From the NCBI RefSeq assembly GCF_018390515.1, contig NZ_JAHBBK010000001.1, forward strand, positions 1,674,001-1,738,000: a DNA stretch of 64,000 nucleotides, given 5' to 3'. Shown here one piece after another: positions 9,152 through 18,584 of this stretch. The translations under genes were made by a program, and so were the position numbers. How positions within the stretch are numbered: position 1 is the first letter of the stretch; each line of letters opens with the position of its first letter. The stretch is from Mucilaginibacter sp. Bleaf8 (GTDB lineage Bacteria > Bacteroidota > Bacteroidia > Sphingobacteriales > Sphingobacteriaceae). The notes beneath the pieces were generated by a model. That model ran no database searches. It was not told where the DNA came from and saw only the letters and a list, made by a program, of their open reading frames with translations.

Positions 9152-9829
9152 TTAAAATGTAAGAGTAACTTTCAAAGCCGGAGTGAAGTTATTGAAATTA
9201 TTGGAAGCGTACATAGGGTCGCCTATTAGGGTTGGCGCTATCTTAAAGCCTAGGTTATCGTCCATCGTATACGAATGGATAAACTTAGAGTCGATATAAG
9301 CGTCAACCATTTGCACGCCCCATACCACTGCAATACTTAAAATACAAATCTGGAAGTTACGGTTGGCGTTGTCTTTTGCATCAATTATGCCCTGATCCTG
9401 CACCCTGGAATAACTGTTATATTCTTTATAATAAGCCTCGTTTTCAGCAGGTGCCGTTCCTCGTTGCCTATATTTAGCAATAGCAAGAAACATTTTGTAA
9501 TCCTGACGATTAACTACCAAATTATATCCTAACGCACCTAACCCGCCATATATGAACGGCACTTTCCACCACCGGTGGTTATAAACCTGCCCCCATCCTG
9601 GTATCATGGCCGACCTTTTAACCGCCAGGCTTGGGCTATGGGTACTATCAGGCCGGTAAACCTTAACCTTTGATGGCGCTTTGGGCACAAACGGTTTAGA
9701 GGTAACCGAATCTTTTCTGTGATTGATCTGCTCCTGAGGATTTTTAACCTTAACGGTATCGGCCTTTTGGGCAACAGCACCCAATGTTAAGCCTGCCAAT
9801 AAAATGGTTGTAAAGATTGATCTTAGCAT
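9152..9829 (-). CDS. DUF5683 membrane/secreted protein
   Basis: This is a 225-residue protein of unknown function found next to parB in many Bacteroidota. It has a signal peptide (cleavage near AVAQK), a low-complexity linker with KPFVPKAP and the conserved core RSAMIPGWGQVYNHRWWK. Two hydrophobic segments follow, at about 95-110 and around SIAVVWGVQMVDA. The ATG at 9829 is chosen, 2 nt after parB's stop. The longer frame would need a TTG inside parB. Position in the operon suggests an envelope role coordinated with chromosome segregation, which is inference. Confidence 0.8.
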   Translation of the reverse strand: MLRSIFTTILLAGLTLGAVAQKADTVKVKNPQEQINHRKDSVTSKPFVPKAPSKVKVYRPDSTHSPSLAVKRSAMIPGWGQVYNHRWWKVPFIYGGLGALGYNLVVNRQDYKMFLAIAKYRQRGTAPAENEAYYKEYNSYSRVQDQGIIDAKDNANRNFQICILSIAVVWGVQMVDAYIDSKFIHSYTMDDNLGFKIAPTLIGDPMYASNNFNNFTPALKVTLTF

Positions 9830-9831
9830 GT

Positions 9832-10737
9832 TTACCAATCCAGCATTTCCAGTATACGTCCTAAATCATCCTGAGACAGGAACGGAATTTCAATACTGCC
9901 GGCTCCCTTATTACCCACTTTAAGCTTTACTTTGGCACTAAATTTAGATGCCAGATCGTCCTGTATCTTTTGTACCTGGAAAGAGATCGGCTCCGCTTTC
10001 TTCGTTTCTTTTTTAGCTTGCGGCTTTTGCAGCTCGCGCACCATTTCCTCTACTTTACGTACAGATAAGCCGTGCTGCAGTATCAGCTGGTGGATATATA
10101 ACTGCTTATCCGGATCAGCCACATTAATAAGCGCACGGGCATGCCCCATGCTAATGTCACCATCGCGGATGGAGGCTTGTATACTTGGCGGCAGTTTTAA
10201 CAAGCGCAGGTAATTGGTAACGGTAGAGCGGTTTTTGCTTACACGCTCGCCCAGCTCCTCCTGCTTCAGGTTACACTCTTCTACCATACGCTGAAAGCTG
10301 ATGGCAACCTCCATCGCGTTCAGATCTTCGCGCTGGATGTTCTCAATCAGTGCCATTTCCAGCAATTGCTGATCGTTAGCCGTACGTATGTAAGCCGGTA
10401 TGGTAGTTAACCCTGCTCTTTTGGACGCACGCAGGCGCCGCTCGCCAGATATGAGCTGGTATGCATGGGCATTTACCCGCCTTACGGTAATAGGTTGTAT
10501 CAATCCCTGCAATTTGATGGATTCGGCCAGTTCATAAATGCTCTGCTCATCAAAATCGGTACGGGGCTGAAACGGGTTCACCTCAATTTCAGAAATCTTT
10601 ATTTCACTAACAGCACCCAGGCCATTGGTTACAGTTTCGGTAGCTACAGGCTTCTGTCTGTGCGGTAATACCTCGGCTGTATCGTTCAGCAGGGCGCTTA
10701 AGCCCTTACCCAGTGCTTTCTTTTTATCTACGCTCAT
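9832..10737 (-). CDS. parB: Chromosome partitioning protein ParB (Spo0J)
   Basis: This is the DNA-binding CTPase clamp of the ParABS segregation system. The protein has 301 residues. A lysine-rich N-terminus (DKKKALGKGLSALL) precedes the ParB/Srx domain with NPFQPR and GERRLRASK. The helix-turn-helix contains EELGERVSKNRSTVTNY, and the C-terminal dimerisation domain follows. It starts 5 nt after parA's stop. I noticed no consensus parS palindrome in the window, though I did not scan exhaustively. Confidence 0.95.
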   Translation of the reverse strand: MSVDKKKALGKGLSALLNDTAEVLPHRQKPVATETVTNGLGAVSEIKISEIEVNPFQPRTDFDEQSIYELAESIKLQGLIQPITVRRVNAHAYQLISGERRLRASKRAGLTTIPAYIRTANDQQLLEMALIENIQREDLNAMEVAISFQRMVEECNLKQEELGERVSKNRSTVTNYLRLLKLPPSIQASIRDGDISMGHARALINVADPDKQLYIHQLILQHGLSVRKVEEMVRELQKPQAKKETKKAEPISFQVQKIQDDLASKFSAKVKLKVGNKGAGSIEIPFLSQDDLGRILEMLDW

Positions 10738-10742
10738 TTATT

Positions 10743-11546
10743 TTAAACAGCTGCAGTAGTTGGTTGTCCGGATGGTTTCAGTAAACCATTCTTTTTAATG
10801 ATTTCGCGAGCCAGGTTCAGGTAGTTAACCGCACCCTTACAGGTAGCATCGTGCATAATAACCGATACACCAAAGCTTGGCGCCTCGCTTAAACGGGTGT
10901 TGCGCTGAATGATGGTATCAAAAACCAAATCTTCAAAGTGCGTGCGCACTTCTTCAACCACCTGGTTTGACAGGCGCAGCCTCACATCGTACATGGTTAA
11001 TAAAATACCTTCAATATCCAGTTGCGGGTTCAGGCGGTTCTGTACAATTTTGATAGTATTTAACAACTTGCCCAAACCTTCCAATGCAAAATACTCGCAC
11101 TGTACCGGTATAATTACCGAATGGGCTGCAGTTAAGGCGTTAATGGTAATTAAGCCTAATGATGGCGAGCAATCAATAATGATAAAATCATAGTTAGGGC
11201 TCACCTTCTCCAGCACATCACGCATTTTGTACTCGCGGTCGGTCAGGTTAATCATCTCAATTTCGGCACCTACCAAATCGATGTGTGCCGGCAACAGGTC
11301 CAGATTGGGTGTTTCGGTTTTTTGTATGGCCTCATTCGGATCAATCTGGTTGATGATACACTCGTAGATACTGTTTTTAATCGTACGCGGATCAAACCCT
11401 ATACCCGAGGTTGAGTTAGCCTGCGGATCGGCATCCACCAATAGTGTCCGGTATTCCAACACGGCCAAACTTGCCGCCAGATTGATAGAAGATGTGGTTT
11501 TACCCACTCCGCCTTTCTGATTAGCTAACGCAATTATCTTACTCAT
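10743..11546 (-). CDS. parA: Chromosome partitioning ATPase ParA (Soj)
   Basis: This is the ParA-type ATPase that moves ParB-bound origins. The protein has 267 residues. The deviant Walker A motif KGGVGKTTSS lies near the N-terminus, Walker A' reads LLVDADPQ and Walker B reads FIIIDCSPSLG. The ATG at 11546 (MSKIIALANQ) is preferred, because the longer frame would start with TTG. It is the first gene of a five-gene operon. A near-consensus -7 element (TACTTTCG on the minus strand, 11591-11598) lies 45 nt upstream. Confidence 0.95.
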   Translation of the reverse strand: MSKIIALANQKGGVGKTTSSINLAASLAVLEYRTLLVDADPQANSTSGIGFDPRTIKNSIYECIINQIDPNEAIQKTETPNLDLLPAHIDLVGAEIEMINLTDREYKMRDVLEKVSPNYDFIIIDCSPSLGLITINALTAAHSVIIPVQCEYFALEGLGKLLNTIKIVQNRLNPQLDIEGILLTMYDVRLRLSNQVVEEVRTHFEDLVFDTIIQRNTRLSEAPSFGVSVIMHDATCKGAVNYLNLAREIIKKNGLLKPSGQPTTAAV

Positions 11547-11703
11547 TTTTATATACTCCAAATATTACAACACATCCCTAAACCTGTAACCGAAAGTAAC
11601 GCTAAAATTTAATTACTTTCGCAAGCTTAATCCGGGGGTTAAAGATACGAAATTAAACAATTGCAGGCCCTGCCTGTAGTGCTAACTTATAAACAATATT
11701 GTG

Positions 11704-12225
11704 ATGATAACCATCGTAGCATCCACCAATCGTCCTGATAGTTCAACTCTAAAGTTATCAAAATATTATCAAAAATTATTAAGCGATAAAGGTTTAACAG
11801 CTAACTTATTATCCTTGATGGATTTACCTTCTGCATTTATTCAAACCGATATGTTCGGCAAGCGGAGCGCTGAATTTGAACCGATCCAGAAGCTGATAAC
11901 TGACACCCAAAAGTTCTTGTTTGTGATACCCGAATACAATGGCAGTTTCCCTGGCGTGCTCAAGGCTTTTATAGATGCCTGTGAGTTCCCTTCCAGCTTT
12001 TACGATAAGAAAGCTGCACTGGTAGGGCTGTCATCAGGCAAATATGGCAATATACGTGGCGTAGAGCATTTTACCGGTGTTTGTAATTACATGCACATGC
12101 ACATACTACCGCTTAAGCTGCACATCCCAGCCATACACAAGGAACTGGATGCCGAAGGGAATTTATTTCAGCCGGATACGGTTAAGTTTGTGAACGAACA
12201 GGTAACCAAGTTTATTAACTACTAA
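11704..12225 (+). CDS. NAD(P)H-dependent FMN reductase family protein
   Basis: This is a flavodoxin-like oxidoreductase of 173 residues. The N-terminal phosphate-binding loop is VASTNRPDSSTLK. The mid-region VIPEYNGSFPGVLK is the conserved PxYNGS motif of the NADPH-dependent FMN reductase family, and VGLSSGKYGNIRG follows. It is likely a cytosolic flavin or quinone reductase. The gene runs divergently from parA. A GTG lies just before the chosen ATG and is an equally possible start. Confidence 0.85.
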   Translation: MITIVASTNRPDSSTLKLSKYYQKLLSDKGLTANLLSLMDLPSAFIQTDMFGKRSAEFEPIQKLITDTQKFLFVIPEYNGSFPGVLKAFIDACEFPSSFYDKKAALVGLSSGKYGNIRGVEHFTGVCNYMHMHILPLKLHIPAIHKELDAEGNLFQPDTVKFVNEQVTKFINY

Positions 12226-12331
12226 ACCAGGGAAAGCTTTTTTGGCGACATAACCTGTTTGTCAAGAAATACTTACAAAACAAAACAGCAATTAGCCAGT
12301 TCATTTTTTGAACGAAACTAATGCTGTACCT

Positions 12332-13651
12332 ATGAAAACAACGTGTTTATATACCATAGCCGCATCCTTGCTTATTATTGCCGGCTGTTCGCAAAAAAAG
12401 AAACCCGACCCCAAGCAGGCCGACTCCTTAGCCGTTGCCAGCGGCGAAGAGCTGAAGCTGCCGCCACCCTTCCAAACCAAATCGGTACAGGTTTTTGCCG
12501 AAGTTACCGGCTGGCCTAAAGACACTATGCCTACTGCCCCCAAAGGTTTTAAAGTAAACATGTTTGCTAATAACCTGAACAACCCGCGCAACCTGTATGT
12601 AGGCCCCAACGGGGATGTATTTGCAGCGCAAGCCACTACCGAAGCCAGCGGAACAGCAGCTGTTAAAAATAAGATAAGCGGCAAAAGCCAATCGCAAAAT
12701 ATGGGCAAAAGCCCCAACAATATCATTATACTGCGGGATGTGAATGGCGACGGTACTCCCGATCAAAAGGGTGTATTTTTGAGTAACTTGAAACAACCCT
12801 ACGGTATGGCCATTGTTGGCAAATACTTTTATGTAGCCAATACCGATGGACTATGGCGCTACCCTTACACCGTAGGCGACAGCCGTATTACCAAGCCTGG
12901 CGAACGCATTGTTAAACTGCCTGCCGGTGGTTACAACAACCACTGGACTCGTAACCTGGCAGTAAGCCCCGATAGCACTAAATTATTTATCGCAGTAGGC
13001 TCCGGCAGCAACGTAGGCGAGCATGGTATGGCCAATGAGGCCCGCCGTGCGGCGGTGCTGGTTGTTGCACTGGATGGATCGAATGAGAAGATTTACGCCG
13101 ACGGTTTACGCAACCCTGCAGGTATTGATTTTCAGCCCGGCACCAATGTACTGTGGGCTGCGGTGAATGAGCGTGATGAACTGGGCGACGAGCTGGTGCC
13201 CGACTACCTGACCAGTGTTAAAGAAGGCGGCTTTTACGGCTGGCCTTACGCCTACTTTGGGCAGCATGAAGATCCGCGCCGCAAAGGCGAACGCCCCGAC
13301 CTGGTTAAGAAAAGCATTGTGCCTGATGTACCGCTGGGATCGCACACGGCATCATTAGGCCTGGCTTTTTACGATGGCACTGCATTTCCCGAAAAATATA
13401 AAAACGGTGCGTTTATCGGTCAGCATGGTTCATGGAACAGCTCCAAACTTGTTGGTTACAAAGTAATGTTTGTTCCGTTTACCAACAACAAACCCGGCAA
13501 GCCCGAAGACTTTTTAACCGGCTTTATTGCCGACCCAGCCACTAACCAGGTACATGGCCGCCCGGTTGGCGTAGCCGTAGCTAAAGACGGTTCGCTGCTG
13601 GTTGCCGATGATGCTGGTAATACTATATGGCGCGTAAGCGCCGCAAAGTAA
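12332..13651 (+). CDS. Lipoprotein PQQ-dependent sugar (sorbosone) dehydrogenase-like protein
   Basis: This is a predicted beta-propeller sugar dehydrogenase anchored as a lipoprotein. The protein has 439 residues. The N-terminus MKTTCLYTIAAS ends in the lipobox LIIAGC, so the mature protein begins at Cys. Propeller motifs include PRNLYVGPNGDVF, LFIAVGSGSNVGEHG, ADGLRNPAGIDF and NERDELGDELVPDY, which match the L-sorbosone/glucose dehydrogenase family. I chose the ATG at 12332 because the signal starts there. The real substrate and cofactor are not shown by the sequence. A terminator follows. Confidence 0.8.
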   Translation: MKTTCLYTIAASLLIIAGCSQKKKPDPKQADSLAVASGEELKLPPPFQTKSVQVFAEVTGWPKDTMPTAPKGFKVNMFANNLNNPRNLYVGPNGDVFAAQATTEASGTAAVKNKISGKSQSQNMGKSPNNIIILRDVNGDGTPDQKGVFLSNLKQPYGMAIVGKYFYVANTDGLWRYPYTVGDSRITKPGERIVKLPAGGYNNHWTRNLAVSPDSTKLFIAVGSGSNVGEHGMANEARRAAVLVVALDGSNEKIYADGLRNPAGIDFQPGTNVLWAAVNERDELGDELVPDYLTSVKEGGFYGWPYAYFGQHEDPRRKGERPDLVKKSIVPDVPLGSHTASLGLAFYDGTAFPEKYKNGAFIGQHGSWNSSKLVGYKVMFVPFTNNKPGKPEDFLTGFIADPATNQVHGRPVGVAVAKDGSLLVADDAGNTIWRVSAAK

Positions 13652-13726
13652 TTCGGCATCGTGAAGATTAAGGATAGGGAGAATACTGCTATCTTACTAA
13701 AAGATCAACTACTTAAAACTTTAAAC

Positions 13727-13758
13727 AAAAATAGCTCTTTGTGCAAAAGAGCTATTTT
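13727..13758 (+). terminator. Intrinsic terminator
   Basis: The stem AAAATAGCTCTT pairs with AAGAGCTATTTT around a short loop. It follows the sugar dehydrogenase gene and ends just before the TonB-dependent receptor. Confidence 0.8.
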
Positions 13759-13772
13759 GTTTAGCACTGCTT

Positions 13773-15848
13773 ATGATTAAACTTTACACTACATTACTAC
13801 TCGCCCTTTGCTCGGCAAGCCTGCAAGCGCAAACCCATACAGATACCATACCTAAAAACGCTAACCGCTTACAGGAAGTTACAGTAAGAGCCTATCTGTC
13901 TGACAGGCCCGTTTTGCGCATACCCGCTTCGGTAGGGGTATTAGGCAGCGGGCAGCTGTCATTACAGCCCACCAACTCGCTGCTAAGTGCCATGAATACT
14001 TTGCCGGGCGTACGCATGGAAGAACGCACGCCGGGCAGTTACCGCCTGTCCATACGCGGCAGCCTGCTACGCTCGCCTTACGGGGTACGCAATGTGAAGA
14101 TCTATTTTGATGAGATACCTTTAACCGATGCAGGTGGCAACACTTACCTGAATACGTTGGATATGACCAGCCTGCACAGCATCGAGGTACTCAAAGGCCC
14201 CGATGGCAGTTTGTTTGGCGCCAACTCGGGCGGTGTGGTATTACTCAATCCTGTAAACCGGTTTACCGACAGCAGCACGGTAACCTTAGGCGCTAATGCG
14301 GGCTCGTATGGCCTGTTTCATCAAAACGCAGCCATTCATCACCGATGGAGCAAAAATGAGCTGAACATTAACCAGGCTTACCAAACTTACGATGGCTACC
14401 GCGACCACAGCTATATGCAGCGGCATTATATACAACTGGCCGACCGCTATTACTACGGCCAGCACAGCCAGCTGAAAGCACTGGGCTTTTACTCTGATCT
14501 GCAATACCAAACACCGGGCGGACTTACCCTGCCTCAGTTTGAAGCCAACCCAAGCGCAGCCCGCCCTTCAACACCTGCTGTGCCTGGCGCTATTGCACAA
14601 AACATCGGCATTACTACCAAAATGCTTTTTGGCGGCCTGGTAAACGATGCCCACCTGACAGACCGCATCCGCAACGTGGCTACTATTTTTGGCAGCCGGG
14701 TTGATTTTTCCAATCCTTTTATCACCAACTACGAGCAACGTAAAGAAAACACTTACGGTGCCCGAACCTACTTTGAGCTAAGCAACCCGGCAGCATCCGG
14801 CGTGGAATGGAAACTGAACTTAGGCGCGGAATGGCAGCAAACCAATGCCGACATTAACAACTACGACAACAACCGGGGTGTTAAAGCCAACCCGCAGGCA
14901 TTGGACGAAGTAAACACCAATCAGCACTTCATTTTTGGGCGCTATGCGGCTACCTTTTTTGGCAGGCTTGATGTGGAAGCAGCTTTAAGTTTAAATTATT
15001 ACCAGTACAAATTCCGTAATTTATACCCGCTAAACCAGTCGGGCTTCAATACCCGCAATTTTACGCCGCAGCTAATGCCCCGCCTGGCACTATCTTACCA
15101 GATCCATCCTGATTTTATATGGCGTGCTTCGGTAAGCCGCGGCTATTCGCCGCCCACCATTGCCGAGGTAAGGCCAAGCAATAATATCGTGAATACAGAC
15201 CTGCAACCCGAGAGCGGCTGGAACTACGAAACCGGTTTCCGGCTGCGCAATCATGACGAACGCTTTTTACTGGACGCCTCCGTATTTTATTACCGCTTAG
15301 ACCAGGCCATTGTAAACCGCCGCAATGCCAACGAAACCGATTATTTTTTAAACGCAGGCGGCACCAACCAGCCGGGCTTCGAGCTGAATTTAATGGCCTG
15401 GATTATGCGCCAAAGAACAACCGGCTTTATACGCGGTATACAGCTCAATGAGGCGTATACCTTAAACCGGTTTGCCTTTCGTAATTACAATGTAGTAGGT
15501 AACAACTACTCGGGCAACCGCCTTACTGGTGTGCCGCGGCAGGTAGCCGTAAGCAGCTTACAGTTCAGGCTGCCCGAAAACGTATACCTGTTTGTGCAAC
15601 ACAACTACACGGCCCGCATACCGGTTAATGATGCCAATAGCGTTTATGCCGGGCACTACAACCTGCTGCAAGCCAAAGCCGGATGGGAAATTCCTGTAAA
15701 GAAAATAAGATTATCTGTTTATGCAGGTGCCGATAACTTGCTAAATGAGCACTATAGCCTGGGCAACGATTTAAATGCAATAGGCAACCGGTATTACAAC
15801 CCTGCCCCATTGCGCAACTATTATGCGGGATTTAGTTTGATGTTTTAA
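13773..15848 (+). CDS. TonB-dependent outer-membrane receptor
   Basis: This is a ligand-gated outer-membrane porin of 691 residues. A signal peptide (to about LQAQT) leads into the plug domain (about 30-150), with LQEVTVRA as a TonB-box-like segment, SIRGS and VLKGPDGSLFGANSGG. A 22-strand barrel then runs to the C-terminal Phe (AGFSLMF). The N-terminal carboxypeptidase-like domain of SusC proteins is absent, so it is closer to siderophore or cobalamin receptors. The substrate is unknown. The BtuF-like gene 1.1 kb away is suggestive but not evidence of linkage. Confidence 0.9.
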   Translation: MIKLYTTLLLALCSASLQAQTHTDTIPKNANRLQEVTVRAYLSDRPVLRIPASVGVLGSGQLSLQPTNSLLSAMNTLPGVRMEERTPGSYRLSIRGSLLRSPYGVRNVKIYFDEIPLTDAGGNTYLNTLDMTSLHSIEVLKGPDGSLFGANSGGVVLLNPVNRFTDSSTVTLGANAGSYGLFHQNAAIHHRWSKNELNINQAYQTYDGYRDHSYMQRHYIQLADRYYYGQHSQLKALGFYSDLQYQTPGGLTLPQFEANPSAARPSTPAVPGAIAQNIGITTKMLFGGLVNDAHLTDRIRNVATIFGSRVDFSNPFITNYEQRKENTYGARTYFELSNPAASGVEWKLNLGAEWQQTNADINNYDNNRGVKANPQALDEVNTNQHFIFGRYAATFFGRLDVEAALSLNYYQYKFRNLYPLNQSGFNTRNFTPQLMPRLALSYQIHPDFIWRASVSRGYSPPTIAEVRPSNNIVNTDLQPESGWNYETGFRLRNHDERFLLDASVFYYRLDQAIVNRRNANETDYFLNAGGTNQPGFELNLMAWIMRQRTTGFIRGIQLNEAYTLNRFAFRNYNVVGNNYSGNRLTGVPRQVAVSSLQFRLPENVYLFVQHNYTARIPVNDANSVYAGHYNLLQAKAGWEIPVKKIRLSVYAGADNLLNEHYSLGNDLNAIGNRYYNPAPLRNYYAGFSLMF

Positions 15849-16024
15849 ACGAATTGGTTTCCTGAATGCATATTAACTTTCGGGCACCCATGCTATAAAA
15901 CTATTGGCTATGATTACAGCATCAAAATACCTAGTTTATACTATTAATTTAATTAACAAGATGATGCAATAGTAAACAAATTAGCTAATGCTAAGGTTTA
16001 TCAGATAACTTAATACCGTTATCC

Positions 16025-16942
16025 TTGCATACCCAGCAAATCGTAAATGAAAAAATAACAGTTGATGAGGCCATACGTAAAGGTCGCAAAATGCTTCTTT
16101 TACCGCGGATACTCCTACTTGCAGGTATAGCCTTTTTTACCCAATTGGGCCTGATATATTATATGATTTGTAAAAACGCTCAATCATCTGCAGGTCGTGT
16201 ACTACAAGTCCAATTTGGCGTAGGTGTAGCATTAGGCTTCTTTTTGCTCGTTTATCTACCGTTTTTGTTTTGGAGCAAAAAAACTACGCAGTGGAAACTT
16301 TGGGCATTTGAAAATGTAAGGAACGTTCATGAATTGATGCATGTAGCTAAGCGGGCCGCGCTTTGCTACTCTCCCGGCACTTTTTTAGACAGGTTACAAA
16401 TTCAATCCAAATCCGAACGTGAAAGATGGGCAGCCTTACAAGGCAAATTCGACGTTGAAGATATTTTTATAGATGCCCCTGAAGTTCCGCCTCAAACTGT
16501 AATTTATCTCTCCAGCTCTTACCAAATATTTAATATCATCTTTAATCTTCTGTGCGTTGGTGTCGGTTCATTTTTGATTTATCTCGGCTTTCAATCTTTA
16601 AAAACGTCTTGGCTAGCTTTGGTTGGTGCTGCAATAGCAATAGCAACACTCAAAAGCGCAATTACTTTGACAAAAAGTTTGATTGCCCGCCAACCCCAAA
16701 TCACTTTGAATGTAAAAGGCATTCAAATACAACAAGCTGAGTTACATAGCTGGGCAGATATAAAAGAAGAGCAGGTTCAGAGTGAATCACGCCATAAAGC
16801 CACAGTTTGGGTATTAAAATACAATTACCTCAACGAACACCAAAAACTAGACATTAATGATTTGGCCATCAGCGTTACCGGCATGGAAAAACTTTTGCGA
16901 GTTTACAGAGGAAGACACAGCGCCATGTCGAACAAATCTTAA
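16025..16942 (+). CDS. Unknown four-helix membrane protein
   Basis: I do not recognise this 305-residue protein. It has two TM helices near the N-terminus (about 27-48 and 68-85), a soluble stretch rich in charged residues (about 90-160), and two more TM helices (about 172-194 and 198-215). A C-terminal cytoplasmic domain contains QPQITLNVKGIQIQQAELHSW, which resembles PH-like segments of small bacterial membrane proteins. The frame opens with TTG at 16025. The only other clear start is the ATG at 16091, which keeps all TM helices. The region looks more A+T-rich than its neighbours. Confidence 0.55.
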   Translation: MHTQQIVNEKITVDEAIRKGRKMLLLPRILLLAGIAFFTQLGLIYYMICKNAQSSAGRVLQVQFGVGVALGFFLLVYLPFLFWSKKTTQWKLWAFENVRNVHELMHVAKRAALCYSPGTFLDRLQIQSKSERERWAALQGKFDVEDIFIDAPEVPPQTVIYLSSSYQIFNIIFNLLCVGVGSFLIYLGFQSLKTSWLALVGAAIAIATLKSAITLTKSLIARQPQITLNVKGIQIQQAELHSWADIKEEQVQSESRHKATVWVLKYNYLNEHQKLDINDLAISVTGMEKLLRVYRGRHSAMSNKS

Positions 16943-16949
16943 CGTTTCC

Positions 16950-17876
16950 CTACACATCAAATTTAATCCAGCCATTACCCTCATTACCAAAAATAAATTG
17001 CTTAGGATAAATAATCTCGGCCAGTATTTCAATTGAATCAACCACGCGCGGACCGGGGCGGTTAAAATAGTGGTTACCATCGGCAATATAAAGGCGCTTA
17101 TTTTTCACGGCCTGTAAATCCGCAAAGCCGTGCTGTTGCAACAGCACGGCAATTTCTTTAAGCGTACGCTCTATTGAGAAGCCACACGGCATCACTACGA
17201 TCACTTCCGGGTCTTGCAAACGCAGGTCTTCCCATTCTACATAAGGGGAGTGTTTACCTGCTTCGGCCATTACGGGTGTACCACCGGCTATGCTTACCAG
17301 CTCGGGCACCCAATTGCCTGATATCATCAGCGGATCTAGCCATTCAATACAGGCTACGGTAGGCTTGTTCTCTATAAATTTCAGTTTATGGCGAATGATA
17401 TCCACGCGTTCCTGTAAATCTTCCAGCAACACCTCGGCTACCGGTAAAGCGTTCAAAGCGGTTGCCACTTCGCGGATATTATCAAAAATTTCATCCAGAC
17501 TATTAGGCTGCAGGGAAATAATTTGCGCTGGTTTATCCAAATCTTCGGACAGGGCTTGCTCAACTTCGGGCAATGATACGGCACAAACTTCGCACTGGGC
17601 TTGAGTAATTACCACATCAGGGGCCAGTTGTTTGATCAGCTCACGGTTCAGTTCATACACCGACAAAGCATCAGTAAGGCGCTGTTTTACCTGGCGATCA
17701 ATTTCGGCACTGCTTAATCCGGCGCCTATTTTATCATAAGAGCATACCGGCAGTTGCTTTACCGTTTCAGGATAATCGCATTCATGTGACCGGCCAACCA
17801 GTTGGGCTTCTAATCCTAATGCACAAACAATTTCGGTAGCGGCTGGTTGCAGAGATATGATTTTGGGGGCTGACAT
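16950..17876 (-). CDS. BtuF-like cobalamin/metal-chelate binding protein without signal peptide
   Basis: This protein of the periplasmic-binding-protein (TroA/BtuF) superfamily has 308 residues. It begins MSAPKIISLQPAATEIVCAL and has SHECDYP, VITQAQCEVCAV, ISLQPNSLDEI and IADGNHYFNRPGPRVVDS, which match the cobalamin-binding BtuF family. No signal peptide or lipobox is visible, so it may be cytosolic or exported by another route. I chose the ATG at 17876. Two upstream starts (17885, 17903) add only a few polar residues and still give no signal. Confidence 0.75.
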   Translation of the reverse strand: MSAPKIISLQPAATEIVCALGLEAQLVGRSHECDYPETVKQLPVCSYDKIGAGLSSAEIDRQVKQRLTDALSVYELNRELIKQLAPDVVITQAQCEVCAVSLPEVEQALSEDLDKPAQIISLQPNSLDEIFDNIREVATALNALPVAEVLLEDLQERVDIIRHKLKFIENKPTVACIEWLDPLMISGNWVPELVSIAGGTPVMAEAGKHSPYVEWEDLRLQDPEVIVVMPCGFSIERTLKEIAVLLQQHGFADLQAVKNKRLYIADGNHYFNRPGPRVVDSIEILAEIIYPKQFIFGNEGNGWIKFDV

Positions 17877-17950
17877 GTAATCCATTTTTATAAGAACATG
17901 CAAATAACGGTAATTTAATACTCAACTAAAATAAGTTGCAAAAATCGCTT

Positions 17951-17958
17951 TACTTTTG
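17951..17958 (+). promoter_or_regulatory. Candidate -7 element for the LysE gene, very close to the start codon
   Basis: TACTTTTG matches TAnnTTTG exactly and ends 5 nt before the ATG. If used, transcription would begin at or next to the start codon, giving a leaderless mRNA. Confidence 0.5.
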
Positions 17959-17963
17959 CGCCA

Positions 17964-18584
17964 ATGATTTTCCTGACATTCTTTTTGGGGTTGATAGCCA
18001 ACTTTATAGGTTACATACCCCCAGGTAACATAAACCTAACCCTTGTACAAATTACCATCAACCGCGGTATGCGGCAGGCATTGCGCTTTATTATAGCCTT
18101 TTCGAGCGTTGAGCTTTTCTTTACCTTTTTTATTATGCAGGCAGCCAAATGGCTGTCATCTCAGCCGCATGTTGAAACCATTATTGATTGGGTGATGATT
18201 GTGCTGTTCAGCACTTTGGGTACTATTACCTGGCTAAACCGTAACAAACCGCCCAAAGCCAAATACTCCGACCGCGAGAGTATCCGTTACGGCATTTTGC
18301 TGGGCTTTATCAATCCTATGCAAATTCCGTTCTGGATGATTGCAGGTACTTATTTGCTGGCACACCAATGGATACTGCCCGGCATTGGGGCCTTAGTGGT
18401 TTTTAGTGCAGGATCGGCCTGCGGGTCTTTTTTGTGTTTATATGCTTATGCCCGCTCCGCACAATATGTGCAAAGCAAATTTGCACTGAGCACCAAGGTA
18501 ATTAACACCAGCATAGCCCTGCTATTTTTTGCGTTTGCTGCGTATCATATCATCAAACAGATTTACCTGATTGCTAAACATTAG
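17964..18584 (+). CDS. LysE/RhtB-family exporter
   Basis: This is an inner-membrane amino-acid or metabolite efflux protein of 206 residues with six predicted TM helices. The N-terminal motif GYIPPGNINLTLVQ corresponds to the conserved PGP-type signature of the LysE family. GFINPMQIPFWM is the second conserved segment. The last 11 nt overlap the convergent DUF2157 gene. The substrate is unknown. Confidence 0.8.
   Translation: MIFLTFFLGLIANFIGYIPPGNINLTLVQITINRGMRQALRFIIAFSSVELFFTFFIMQAAKWLSSQPHVETIIDWVMIVLFSTLGTITWLNRNKPPKAKYSDRESIRYGILLGFINPMQIPFWMIAGTYLLAHQWILPGIGALVVFSAGSACGSFLCLYAYARSAQYVQSKFALSTKVINTSIALLFFAFAAYHIIKQIYLIAKH

Noticed and set aside
15901..15972. 20-codon frame between the TonB receptor and the unknown membrane protein
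   Set aside because: It is too short, without hydrophobic pattern or conserved spacing.
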